64,000 nucleotides of DNA from an uncultured Collinsella sp. (GTDB lineage Bacteria; Actinomycetota; Coriobacteriia; Coriobacteriales; Coriobacteriaceae). The notes under the pieces are model-generated. The model was not told the DNA's origin. It saw only the letters and a program-made list of their open reading frames with translations, and ran no database searches. This document shows, one piece after another, positions 33,381-40,651 of this stretch (position 1 is its first letter; each line of letters starts with the position of its first letter). Both the position numbers and the translations under genes were made by a program. The stretch is from positions 62,001-126,000 of the forward strand of contig CABRHH010000001.1 of assembly GCA_902470695.1 (NCBI GenBank), in the 5' to 3' direction.

Positions 33381-34901
33381 TTACTCCTCCGTCGAATCAC
33401 CCGGCAGCGCTGCGGTCTCCTTATCCACCTCGCGCGCGCCCTGCTCGCGTTCGCGCGCCTCGTCGAACTTGGCCTTCATGGTCTTATTGCCCCAGGTGAG
33501 CTTGCGAATCGTCAGCGCCTCGGCCTTGTCGTTGGCAAGCCGCAGGTTGCGATCGCTTGAGATGAGCGCGTCTTTGACCTTGTTCAGATGATCGATCGTG
33601 CGGTCGATCTCATCGATCGCGGTGTCGAACTTGCGGTGCGCCAAGTCGTAGTTGCGCGCAAACCCGCTCTTGAACTCCTCCATCTTGGCCTCGAAGCCCG
33701 TCACGTCGATCTGCTGCTGACGCACCTCGGCGAGCTGGCGCTTGTATGACAGCGCGCCCAACGCCGCGTTGCGCAGCAGCGTGATCATGGGGATGAAGAA
33801 CTGCGGGCGGATCACGTACATCTTCTCGTAACGGTACCCCACGTCCACGATGCCCGCGTTATACAGGTCGCTCTCAGGCTCGAGCAGGCTCACGAGCACC
33901 GCGTACTCGCAGCCCTTCTGCCTGCGATCGTGATCGAGCTTCTTGAAGAAGTCCTCGTTTTTATGCTTCGAGGCGGTGGTGTCATTCTCGTTTTTCATCT
34001 CGAACATGATCGAGATGATCTCGTTGCCGTCCTCGTCGGACTCGCGGAAGATGTAGTCCCCCTTCGTGCCGGCGCTCGCGTCATTATCCTTCTCGAAGTA
34101 CGCATGGGGGAACGCCGTCATGCGGATCTGGTTGAACTGGGTCTCGCAGTGCTGCTCAAGGCTCTCCCCCACCATCTTGGTGGATAGGCGCGCCTTCATG
34201 TCCCGCAAGCGCTCGATCTCGGCATCCTTGTAGCGCACCAGCTCGGCGGACGCCTTGCGTGCCTGCTCGAGCTCAAGCTCGTGCGAGGTCCGCAGCTGCT
34301 CCTCGCGCGCCCGCCCGAGCTCCTTGGTCTGCGCGAGCTGGGCCACTGCCTCATCGCGTTCGCGGGTGAGCGAGGCGGTGGCGCGCATGAGCGACACCTC
34401 GGCGGCGCCCTTCTGCTCAGCCAGCTCGGTCTGCGCCGCCGCCAGCGCGGCCTGCAGCCTCTCCTGTTCCTCACGCGCCTGCTGCCGCTCCTGCTCAAGC
34501 GCCGATGCCTGGGCCAGGCGCAGCTCATGCTCCTGCGCGCGCAGCTCGGCCTGCAGCCGGTCGACCGTGCGCTGAAGCTCCAGGGACGCGCGCGACGCCC
34601 GCTCGCGTTCCTGGGCACCGGCGCGCTCCACCGCCGCCTGCTGCTGCTCGGAAGCCGCCGCCACCTGCGCCTCGAGCTCGGCGATACGCGCCGCCTGGGC
34701 GGCCTGGGCACGCTCCAGCTCACCGCGCGCCTGCGTACGCGCCAGCTCCACCGCCTGGGCGCGCTCGCGGCGCAAAAGTTCCTCGCGCTCGTGCAGCTCG
34801 GCGGCGAACTGCTCGTCGCGCACCTGGCGCACGATGGTGGCGTAGTCGTTCTCGTCCACCGAAAACACCGCGCCGCACTGGGGACACTTGATCTCGTTCA
34901 T
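33381..34901 (-). CDS. DUF2130 protein: zinc-ribbon-like start, coiled coil, PD-(D/E)XK-like nuclease-fold core
   Basis: 506 residues. It begins MNEIKCPQCGAVF, a half zinc-ribbon with a single CxxC. Residues about 30-250 are a long Glu/Gln/Ala/Arg coiled coil, and the DUF2130 core follows (QFNQIRMTAFPHAYFEKDND, then GDYIFRE and IMFEMKNEN). The Asp in GDYIF followed by E-M-K in FEMKN fits the PD-(D/E)XK nuclease layout, and DUF2130 has been grouped with that fold. The function is unknown; a nuclease role is plausible but unproven. The start at 34901 has a GAGG site; an upstream extension of 36 codons is Arg-rich and unlikely. It stands alone between convergent and tandem neighbours. Confidence 0.72.
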   Translation of the reverse strand: MNEIKCPQCGAVFSVDENDYATIVRQVRDEQFAAELHEREELLRRERAQAVELARTQARGELERAQAAQAARIAELEAQVAAASEQQQAAVERAGAQERERASRASLELQRTVDRLQAELRAQEHELRLAQASALEQERQQAREEQERLQAALAAAQTELAEQKGAAEVSLMRATASLTRERDEAVAQLAQTKELGRAREEQLRTSHELELEQARKASAELVRYKDAEIERLRDMKARLSTKMVGESLEQHCETQFNQIRMTAFPHAYFEKDNDASAGTKGDYIFRESDEDGNEIISIMFEMKNENDTTASKHKNEDFFKKLDHDRRQKGCEYAVLVSLLEPESDLYNAGIVDVGYRYEKMYVIRPQFFIPMITLLRNAALGALSYKRQLAEVRQQQIDVTGFEAKMEEFKSGFARNYDLAHRKFDTAIDEIDRTIDHLNKVKDALISSDRNLRLANDKAEALTIRKLTWGNKTMKAKFDEAREREQGAREVDKETAALPGDSTEE

Positions 34902-35111
34902 GAGCCAACCTCTTTCATCACGCGCCCGCGCGACCCGCCTGAACCCACAGAGGCGAATCGAAGGGGCGCATCGCTTCCTGACGTCTACTCTACCGTGTTG
35001 CGCGGACACAATTCGCAGCGACCGCGAACTCCGCGCCCCGCCTTCACCCCAACTGGCCCCGCAGGCCGCCGCGCCCCCTCAGCCGGTACACACCCCTTTG
35101 CGCTGGCAGTA

Positions 35112-35167
35112 CCGGAGCCGACTGCGGCGCGCCTTGAACGTCTGCGAGCGCCGGTACCGACTGCGGC
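35112..35167 (+). repeat. Pair of 17-bp direct repeats, period 39
   Basis: CCGGAGCCGACTGCGGC at 35112-35128 and CCGGTACCGACTGCGGC at 35151-35167. They lie in the 432-bp non-coding gap 34902-35333 between the DUF2130 gene and the end of the mgl operon. I see no gene in that gap. Confidence 0.5.
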
Positions 35168-35199
35168 ACGGCCCGAACGCACGTGTGCCCCCACACGCA

Positions 35200-35233
35200 C
35201 AAGAGAGCCGGACCCGAAGGCCCGGCTCTCTTG
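35200..35233 (-). terminator. Terminator of the mgl operon
   Basis: CAAGAGAGCCGG (35200-35211) pairs perfectly with CCGGCTCTCTTG (35222-35233) around a 10-base loop, about 100 bp downstream of the mglC stop. The T-run is short, so efficiency is uncertain. Confidence 0.6.
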
Positions 35234-35333
35234 GATACCGCGGATATGTCTCGGTCGCTAACGCCTGCGCAAGACTTACGCGCCCATGCCCTCTGTGCCG
35301 AGACACACGGGCGTCTGCGCGGACGCGCTCGCG

Positions 35334-36986
35334 TTACTTCTTGCGGACGTACTTCAGGCAGTCCAGCGTCACGGCGATCAGGATGATGATGCCGGAGAAC
35401 ACGAACTGCAGGTTGGTATCGATGCCCAGAATCGTCAGCGCGTAGGTGAGCGCGGTGAAGATCAGCACGCCCACGGTGACGCCGGAGATCTTGCCGATGC
35501 CGCCGGTGAACGAGATGCCGCCCACCACGCAGGCCGCGATGGCGTCCATCTCCCAGCCCTGGCCGTAGGCGGCTGAACCGGAACCGACCATGCGGATGCA
35601 CTCAAGCCAGGAACCGAAGCCGTACAGCACGCCGGCCAGCAGGAAGGCGCCGATGGAGACGGCGAACACGTTGATGCCGGAAACGGCCGCGGCCTCGGGG
35701 TTGCCGCCCACCGCGTACATGTTCTTGCCGAAGGTGGTCTTGTTCCAGATGAACCACACGATGGCAATCGCTGCGATGGCCCACAGGATGATCGTGGGGA
35801 AGCCGTTGATCTTGGGCGTGACGATGTTGGGGATCGTCGGGTCGATGGCGCCGAAGGAGACGCCCTTGGTGGCATAGGTGACCAGGCCGAAGATGATCAG
35901 CATGTTGGCCATCGTAGACACGAACCAGTGCATCTTGAAGCGCGCGGTGAAAAAGCCCGCGATCGCCGAGAACAGGGTGCACAGCGCCACGCAGACAACG
36001 AGCGCCATCACGATGCGGCCCACCACCGGGATATTCGAGAAGTCGTAGGCCACGCCGAAGATGGTGCCGGTGTTGGGACCCTGATGCATGATGACCGTCG
36101 AGGCCACCATGCTCATGCCCACCATACGGCCGATGGACAGGTCGGTACCGGTCTGCAGGATCAGACCGGCGACGCCCAGCGCCAAGAACATGCGCGGCGA
36201 GGCCTGCTGCAGGATGTTGAGCAGGTTCTGCGGGGTGAGCAGGCTCGTACCCTTCACCACCGGCGCGGCCACGCACAGCGCCGCAAACACGCACAGGATG
36301 GCGATGTACAGGCCGTTGTTGAGCAGGAAGTCATGCGCGTTGAAGGTGTAGCGGTAGGCCTCCCAGCGCTGATCGAGCTTCTCGACGAAGGTGAAGCGCG
36401 ACATGCGCAGCAGGTCGATGAGATGATAGCGGTAGGAGAACGCCTCGTGCTCGCGATCTTTGATGCGCTGGAGCTCGAGCTGGTAGGTCACCTTGGCGTC
36501 GAACTGCTTGTTCTTGTAGACGTACTTCTCGTCTTTGATCTCGTGCGCGTCGGAGAGCTTCGCGAGCGCGGCTGTGTGCTCGGTCTCCAGGCGCTTGAGC
36601 TCACGCTGGTAGTTCGCCCGGGCGGCCTCGCGCTCGGCCGCGCAGCTCGCGCGGACCCGGCTTAGGTACTCCGGCTCGTAGTGCGCCTTGAGGTAGTCCT
36701 CGGCCTCGGCGATGAGCTTCGCGACCTGGTCCTTGTTGGCGCTCTCGACCTGCTTGGCTTTCTCTATCTCACGCTTGAGCTGCGAGATCTTAGCGTCACG
36801 CTCCTCTTTGGACAACAGGCGGTCGCTCTTGGTGGCGTCGATGCTCGACTGCAGCGCCACGGCCTTGGTTGTGCCGTCCGCACGCAGGCTATCGATCTTC
36901 GCCTGGATCTCACTCAGATGAGTGTCGATCGGCTGCAGGAGGGCTGTCTCCTCCTCAACCGTCAGGATGTTGGTGTTTGCTGCCAT
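35334..36986 (-). CDS. mglC: Galactose/glucose ABC permease MglC with a long N-terminal coiled-coil extension
   Basis: 550 residues, compared with about 336 for E. coli MglC. Residues about 225-550 are the recognisable MglC permease (LFLALGVAGLILQTGTDLSIGRMVGMS after TM2, split here; FARFKMHWFVSTMANM-like loop; NMYAVGGNPEAAAVSGIN, the EAA-like cytoplasmic loop; GGISFTGGIGKISGV). Residues 1-~220 are highly charged and helical (for example SKEERDAKISQLKREIEKAK at about 59-78 and REAARANYQRELKRLETEHT-like stretches), predicting a cytoplasmic coiled coil before TM1. No frameshift or second start divides them, and a GAGGGGGAG site precedes the first ATG, so it reads as one protein. It is the last gene of mglB-mglA-mglC. 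Confidence 0.85.
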   Translation of the reverse strand: MAANTNILTVEEETALLQPIDTHLSEIQAKIDSLRADGTTKAVALQSSIDATKSDRLLSKEERDAKISQLKREIEKAKQVESANKDQVAKLIAEAEDYLKAHYEPEYLSRVRASCAAEREAARANYQRELKRLETEHTAALAKLSDAHEIKDEKYVYKNKQFDAKVTYQLELQRIKDREHEAFSYRYHLIDLLRMSRFTFVEKLDQRWEAYRYTFNAHDFLLNNGLYIAILCVFAALCVAAPVVKGTSLLTPQNLLNILQQASPRMFLALGVAGLILQTGTDLSIGRMVGMSMVASTVIMHQGPNTGTIFGVAYDFSNIPVVGRIVMALVVCVALCTLFSAIAGFFTARFKMHWFVSTMANMLIIFGLVTYATKGVSFGAIDPTIPNIVTPKINGFPTIILWAIAAIAIVWFIWNKTTFGKNMYAVGGNPEAAAVSGINVFAVSIGAFLLAGVLYGFGSWLECIRMVGSGSAAYGQGWEMDAIAACVVGGISFTGGIGKISGVTVGVLIFTALTYALTILGIDTNLQFVFSGIIILIAVTLDCLKYVRKK

Positions 36987-36998
36987 AGCTCCCCCTCG

Positions 36999-38507
36999 CT
37001 AGAGATACTTCGCACTGAGACGCAGGAGCTCTTCCTGGTTCGTGCCCTTGGTTTCCACGATGCCGGACAGGTGCCCGTTGGACATGACGCCGATGCGGTT
37101 GGTGATGCCCAAGATCTCGGGCATCTCCGAGGAGACCACAATCACCGTAGTGCCCTGCTTGGCCATCTCGATGATGAGCTCGTAGATCTCATACTTCGCG
37201 CCGACGTCAATGCCGCGGGTGGGCTCGTCCATCAAAAAGACCTGCGGATAGCGCTCGAGCCACTTACCGAAGATGACCTTCTGCTGGTTGCCGCCCGACA
37301 GGCTCGAGATCAGGTCGTCCGGGCCGATGCACTTGGTGTTCATCGTCTTGATCTCTTTGTTGGTGGCGCGCACCATCTTCTCGTTAGACAGCGCCGGCCC
37401 GCGCTTGTACTGCTCGAGGTTGGCGATGGTGGTGTTGAAGGTCAGGTCGCCCTTGAGGAACAGGCCGTTGGCCTTGCGCTCCTCGGTGATGAGGGCGAAG
37501 CCGTGGTCCATGGCGTCGCGGGCGTTGCTGAAGTTCATGAGATGGTCGCGGAAGTACACGCGACCCGCGGCGCGGGTGCGTATACCGAAGATGGTCTCGA
37601 GCAGCTCGGTGCGGCCAGCGCCCACCAGGCCGTACAGGCCGAAGACCTCGCCGCGGCGCACCTCGAAGGTGATGTCCTGCAGGTGCGGCTCGTACTTGGT
37701 CGACAGGCTCTGAATCTTGAGGACCGGCTCGCCCGGCTCGTTGTCAACCGGCGGGAAGCGGTTGTCGAGCGAGCGGCCCACCATGGCCGAGATAAGCTCG
37801 TTCATGTTCGTCTCGGACGTGGGCTTGGTCATGACCAGGTTGCCGTCGCGCAGCACCGAGACTTCGTCGCAGATCTCGAAGATCTCATCCATCTTGTGCG
37901 AGATGTAGATCAGCGAGATGCCCTGCTCGCGGAGCTTGCGCATCATCTGGAAGAGCTTCTCGACCTCCTGCGCCATGAGCGAGGAGGTAGGCTCGTCGAG
38001 CACGATGACCTTGGCGTTGTAGGAGATGGCCTTGGCGATCTCCACCATCTGGCGCTGCGATACCGACATGGTGCGCATGGGCTGGGTGAGGTTGACCGTC
38101 ATGCCCAGACGGCGGAACAGGTCGTTGGCCTCCTTGCGCATGCGGCCCTCGTCCACCACGCCCACCGAGTTGACGGGGTAGCGACCCAAAAATAGGTTGT
38201 CCACCACGTTGCGCTCGAGGCACTGGTTCAGCTCTTGGTGCACCATGGCGATGCCGTTTTCCAAGGCATCCTTGGGGCCGGAGAAGCTGATCTCGCGGCC
38301 GTCGAGGACGATGGTGCCCTCGTCTTTCTGATAGGTGCCGAACAGGCACTTCATCATCGTGGACTTACCGGCGCCGTTCTCGCCCATAAGGCCCATGATG
38401 CTGCCGCGATGCAGCTCGAGGTTGATGTGGTCGAGCACGCGGTTGCGTCCGAATGTCTTACTCATCCCCTGGATGGAGAGGACGACATCTTGCTGAGATT
38501 CTGCCAT
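36999..38507 (-). CDS. mglA: Galactose/glucose ABC transporter ATP-binding protein MglA
   Basis: 502 residues with two nucleotide-binding domains, as in all carbohydrate-uptake-2 (CUT2) family ATPases. The first has GENGAGKST, MSVSQRQMVEIAKA and VIVLDEPTSSL. The second has the degenerate GLVGAGRTELLE and LSGGNQQKVIFGKW with FLMDEPTRGIDVGAK. It energises uptake of galactose, glucose or methyl-galactoside with MglB and MglC. An AGGAGGG ribosome site precedes the ATG. The gene follows mglB after a 185-bp gap holding two perfect hairpins and precedes mglC by 12 bp. Confidence 0.92.
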   Translation of the reverse strand: MAESQQDVVLSIQGMSKTFGRNRVLDHINLELHRGSIMGLMGENGAGKSTMMKCLFGTYQKDEGTIVLDGREISFSGPKDALENGIAMVHQELNQCLERNVVDNLFLGRYPVNSVGVVDEGRMRKEANDLFRRLGMTVNLTQPMRTMSVSQRQMVEIAKAISYNAKVIVLDEPTSSLMAQEVEKLFQMMRKLREQGISLIYISHKMDEIFEICDEVSVLRDGNLVMTKPTSETNMNELISAMVGRSLDNRFPPVDNEPGEPVLKIQSLSTKYEPHLQDITFEVRRGEVFGLYGLVGAGRTELLETIFGIRTRAAGRVYFRDHLMNFSNARDAMDHGFALITEERKANGLFLKGDLTFNTTIANLEQYKRGPALSNEKMVRATNKEIKTMNTKCIGPDDLISSLSGGNQQKVIFGKWLERYPQVFLMDEPTRGIDVGAKYEIYELIIEMAKQGTTVIVVSSEMPEILGITNRIGVMSNGHLSGIVETKGTNQEELLRLSAKYL

Positions 38508-38570
38508 GTAATCCCTCCTCGGTTATACCGGAGTGCCCGCCTCTCCAAAGACGGGGTGTGCAAATGGTGC

Positions 38571-38645
38571 GGGAGCGTCGGAGCGCGCTTGGGGCACGTG
38601 CCGACGCTCCCAACAATCAGGGGGAAGAAGCACCCCTCTTCCCCC
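38571..38645 (-). terminator. Two intercistronic hairpins between mglB and mglA
   Basis: Read on the mRNA strand, GGGGGAAGA (38645-38637 side) pairs with its perfect complement at 38628-38620. Then a second perfect 11-bp stem, GGGAGCGTCGG with CCGACGCTCCC, spans 38611-38571. Such elements commonly keep the binding-protein message more abundant than the downstream ATPase and permease messages. Confidence 0.6.
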
Positions 38646-38692
38646 TCATGGATCCGTTGGGATCGGTGTTTCTCTCGCCAGCAGGCGCGGTC

Positions 38693-39976
38693 TTAGCCGA
38701 GCAGCGACGTGTAGGACGCGCCGTTGTCCGTCTTGACCATGTTGATGGCGAAGCCATCGAACGAGCTCGGGTCGGCAAGCTTGTTGGTGATGGAGCTCTC
38801 GCTCTGGCCGTCGCCGCCCACGATCTCCAGATCGAGGTTCAGCAGCTCCTTGTACTTCTCAAGCAGCGGCTGGTAGGTCGAGGACAGGAAGTTGTCGGCG
38901 GAGTTGTACACGGACAGCCAGATCTTCTTGGAGGGGCTGTCGTCGGCGCTGAGCTGCTGCTGGGCGGAGCTGTACAGCGCGGTGGCGTCGGCGAACTTGT
39001 CGGCGTTGTCGGCGGTGACGGCGAGGTTCATGGCGTAGTAGGAGCGGTCCTCCTCGCTGTACTTGAAGTCGTCGGCCGCAATCATGTTGCCCGCGGAGTC
39101 CTCGGTGCCGATGCCGGTGTCGATGTCCACGCCGTCGAGCACGTTGCGCAGCAGGCGCAGGGTGAGGTAGGCCTGGACGGCCGGGTTCTGGGACACGGTG
39201 CCGGCGTAGCCCTCGGAGATGGCGGCCACGGCGTCGGAGTTCGCGTCATAGCCGAAAGTCGGGACCTTGTTCTCCTTGGACCAGGCGTTGAACATGGCCA
39301 TGCCCATGCCGTCGTTGTTGGAGACGATGATGTCGATCTGCTCGCCGAAGGAGGAAGCCCAGGTGGAGATGGCGTTGCCGGCCGTGGGGGCATCCCAGGT
39401 GGAACCGGCGGTGGTCTTCATCTCCTGGCTGGCCAGCTCGCGGATGATGTACTTCTTGCCGTTGACCTCGAGCTCACCGTCTTTGACCACGGTCTGCTTG
39501 CCGTCGGTGTTGGTGCCGGCGGCCTCGGAGACGATGGCACCGTCCTTCTCGACAGCGGTGCCCAGGGCCTTGCGGCAGCCGCGGGTGCGGGCGATGGAAT
39601 CGTTGTGTCCCACGTCGCCGATGGCCAGCACGTAGCCGATGATGCCGTCGTTGTTGCGGTCGATGGTGTCGATGTGGGCCTTGATGTAGTCCACGACCAT
39701 CTGGCCCTCGAGCTCGCCACCCTGATCGGCGTCGAAGCCGACGTAATAGGTGTTCTTGTTGTAGTTGAGGGTCGTCATGTCGAGCTCACCGGTGGAGCTG
39801 TTGGACGGCTGGCGGTTGTAGAAGACAACCGGCTTATCGGTGGCCGCGCTGCCGCCACCCGATGTGCTGCCGTTGGCGGCGGGCTCGCCACCGCAGCCTG
39901 CCAGCACGCCGGCGCCGGCGACGCTCAGCGTCCCCAGGCCGCAGACCTGCAGAAATTGACGACGTGACATTCCCAT
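38693..39976 (-). CDS. mglB: Galactose/glucose-binding lipoprotein MglB, apparently circularly permuted
   Basis: 427 residues. It has a Tat/Sec-like signal (SRRQFLQVCGLGTLSVAG) with lipobox LAGC (Cys28) and a Gly/Ser linker. The body starts at KPVVFYNRQP (48-57), which matches E. coli MglB residues ~85-94, not its N-terminus. It continues through GHNDSIAR (123-130), W194, VSNNDGMGMAM (218-228) and FGYDAN (241-246) to the usual end. After a linker come residues 350-427: IWLSVYNSADNFLSS (352-366), which matches the normal first strand GVTIYKYDDNFMS, and FAINMVKTD (409-417), which matches LAINLVDPA. Ligand residues correspond throughout (N54, H124, D126, R130, W194, D244, D361, F363). An AAAGGGG site precedes the ATG. 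Confidence 0.85.
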   Translation of the reverse strand: MGMSRRQFLQVCGLGTLSVAGAGVLAGCGGEPAANGSTSGGGSAATDKPVVFYNRQPSNSSTGELDMTTLNYNKNTYYVGFDADQGGELEGQMVVDYIKAHIDTIDRNNDGIIGYVLAIGDVGHNDSIARTRGCRKALGTAVEKDGAIVSEAAGTNTDGKQTVVKDGELEVNGKKYIIRELASQEMKTTAGSTWDAPTAGNAISTWASSFGEQIDIIVSNNDGMGMAMFNAWSKENKVPTFGYDANSDAVAAISEGYAGTVSQNPAVQAYLTLRLLRNVLDGVDIDTGIGTEDSAGNMIAADDFKYSEEDRSYYAMNLAVTADNADKFADATALYSSAQQQLSADDSPSKKIWLSVYNSADNFLSSTYQPLLEKYKELLNLDLEIVGGDGQSESSITNKLADPSSFDGFAINMVKTDNGASYTSLLG

Positions 39977-40116
39977 AAGGTTGCCCCTTTCAATCAACAC
40001 GCGGTTTGCGTGTAATTCCACAAGCGTCGCGGGCTCATCGCTCGCACCGGCAGCACCATCCCGCGCGCCCGACTGAATCTGATGGGCGCGGCAGGCGAAT
40101 GCGACTGCCTCGACAC

Positions 40117-40240
40117 TGCAAACGTTAACGCGCCCATTTGCAATTTGGGACCGAAAAGCGCGGCGCAACCGCCGAGCGGTAGCAAACCGTTCGTAAACGG
40201 TAGCTTGCGAACGAAAATGTTTAGAACGTTATCATTTGCT
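40117..40240 (-). promoter_or_regulatory. Candidate LacI/GalR-type operators upstream of mgl
   Basis: TGCAAACGTTAACG (40117-40130) closely resembles the cre/LacI-family core TGNAANCGNWNNC. ACCGTTCGTAAACGGT (about 40186-40201) is an inverted repeat, and AACGAAAATGTTT plus AACGTT follow at about 40211-40235. Their clustering ahead of a sugar transport operon suggests control by a GalR/LacI-type repressor, but none is encoded in the window. Confidence 0.35.
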
Positions 40241-40528
40241 GTTCAATTTCCCATTGAGTACCTTGCCATGCGGCCGGTCTTCCGCTCATCTGCACATCGG
40301 CGCACAAAACAACCCAGCGTGCTCAAAAAATCGCCGCAGGCATCGCGCGGATAGCGCGCGACGCCTACAGGCACATAGAGACATTGAGCAGGTAGGACAT
40401 AGGCTGGAACCCGTTGGCAGGGACCGTGCGCACCGAGGCGCGGTCACGGTAGGACCCGTGCGATCGGCGGCGCGAGCGCAGTGGCTTCTGCTACCTCTGT
40501 GCGCCCTGCCGCCCTAGACCTTACCCAT

Positions 40529-40646
40529 TCTATTGGTATGGTAATATTATCCAATCTGTAATTGTAAAACCCTCCTCTCATTCATCTATTTAGAGAATAT
40601 AGGGGGTTTGAGAACACGAGACCGTGCCCGACCGGCCATCAGGAGA
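40529..40646 (+). promoter_or_regulatory. A+T-rich promoter region and ribosome site of the adhesin gene
   Basis: ATTGG and CCAAT flank an A+T-rich core (about 40531-40554). TTGTAA at 40562-40567 with TCTATT 17 bases later could be -35 and -10. CAGGAGA at about 40640-40646 is the ribosome site for the GTG start at 40652. Confidence 0.3.
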
Positions 40647-40651
40647 CATCC

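Larger units (their letters stand above)
39977..40651. other. Divergent control region between mglB and the surface adhesin gene
   Basis: 675 bp without a recognisable gene. The mgl-proximal half holds several AACGTT-type elements (listed separately). The region 40520-40620 is strikingly A+T-rich and precedes the adhesin. Confidence 0.5.

Noticed and set aside
38693..39976. Frameshifted or truncated MglB
   Set aside because: One uninterrupted frame contains every expected segment, merely in rotated order, with signal peptide and ribosome site in place.
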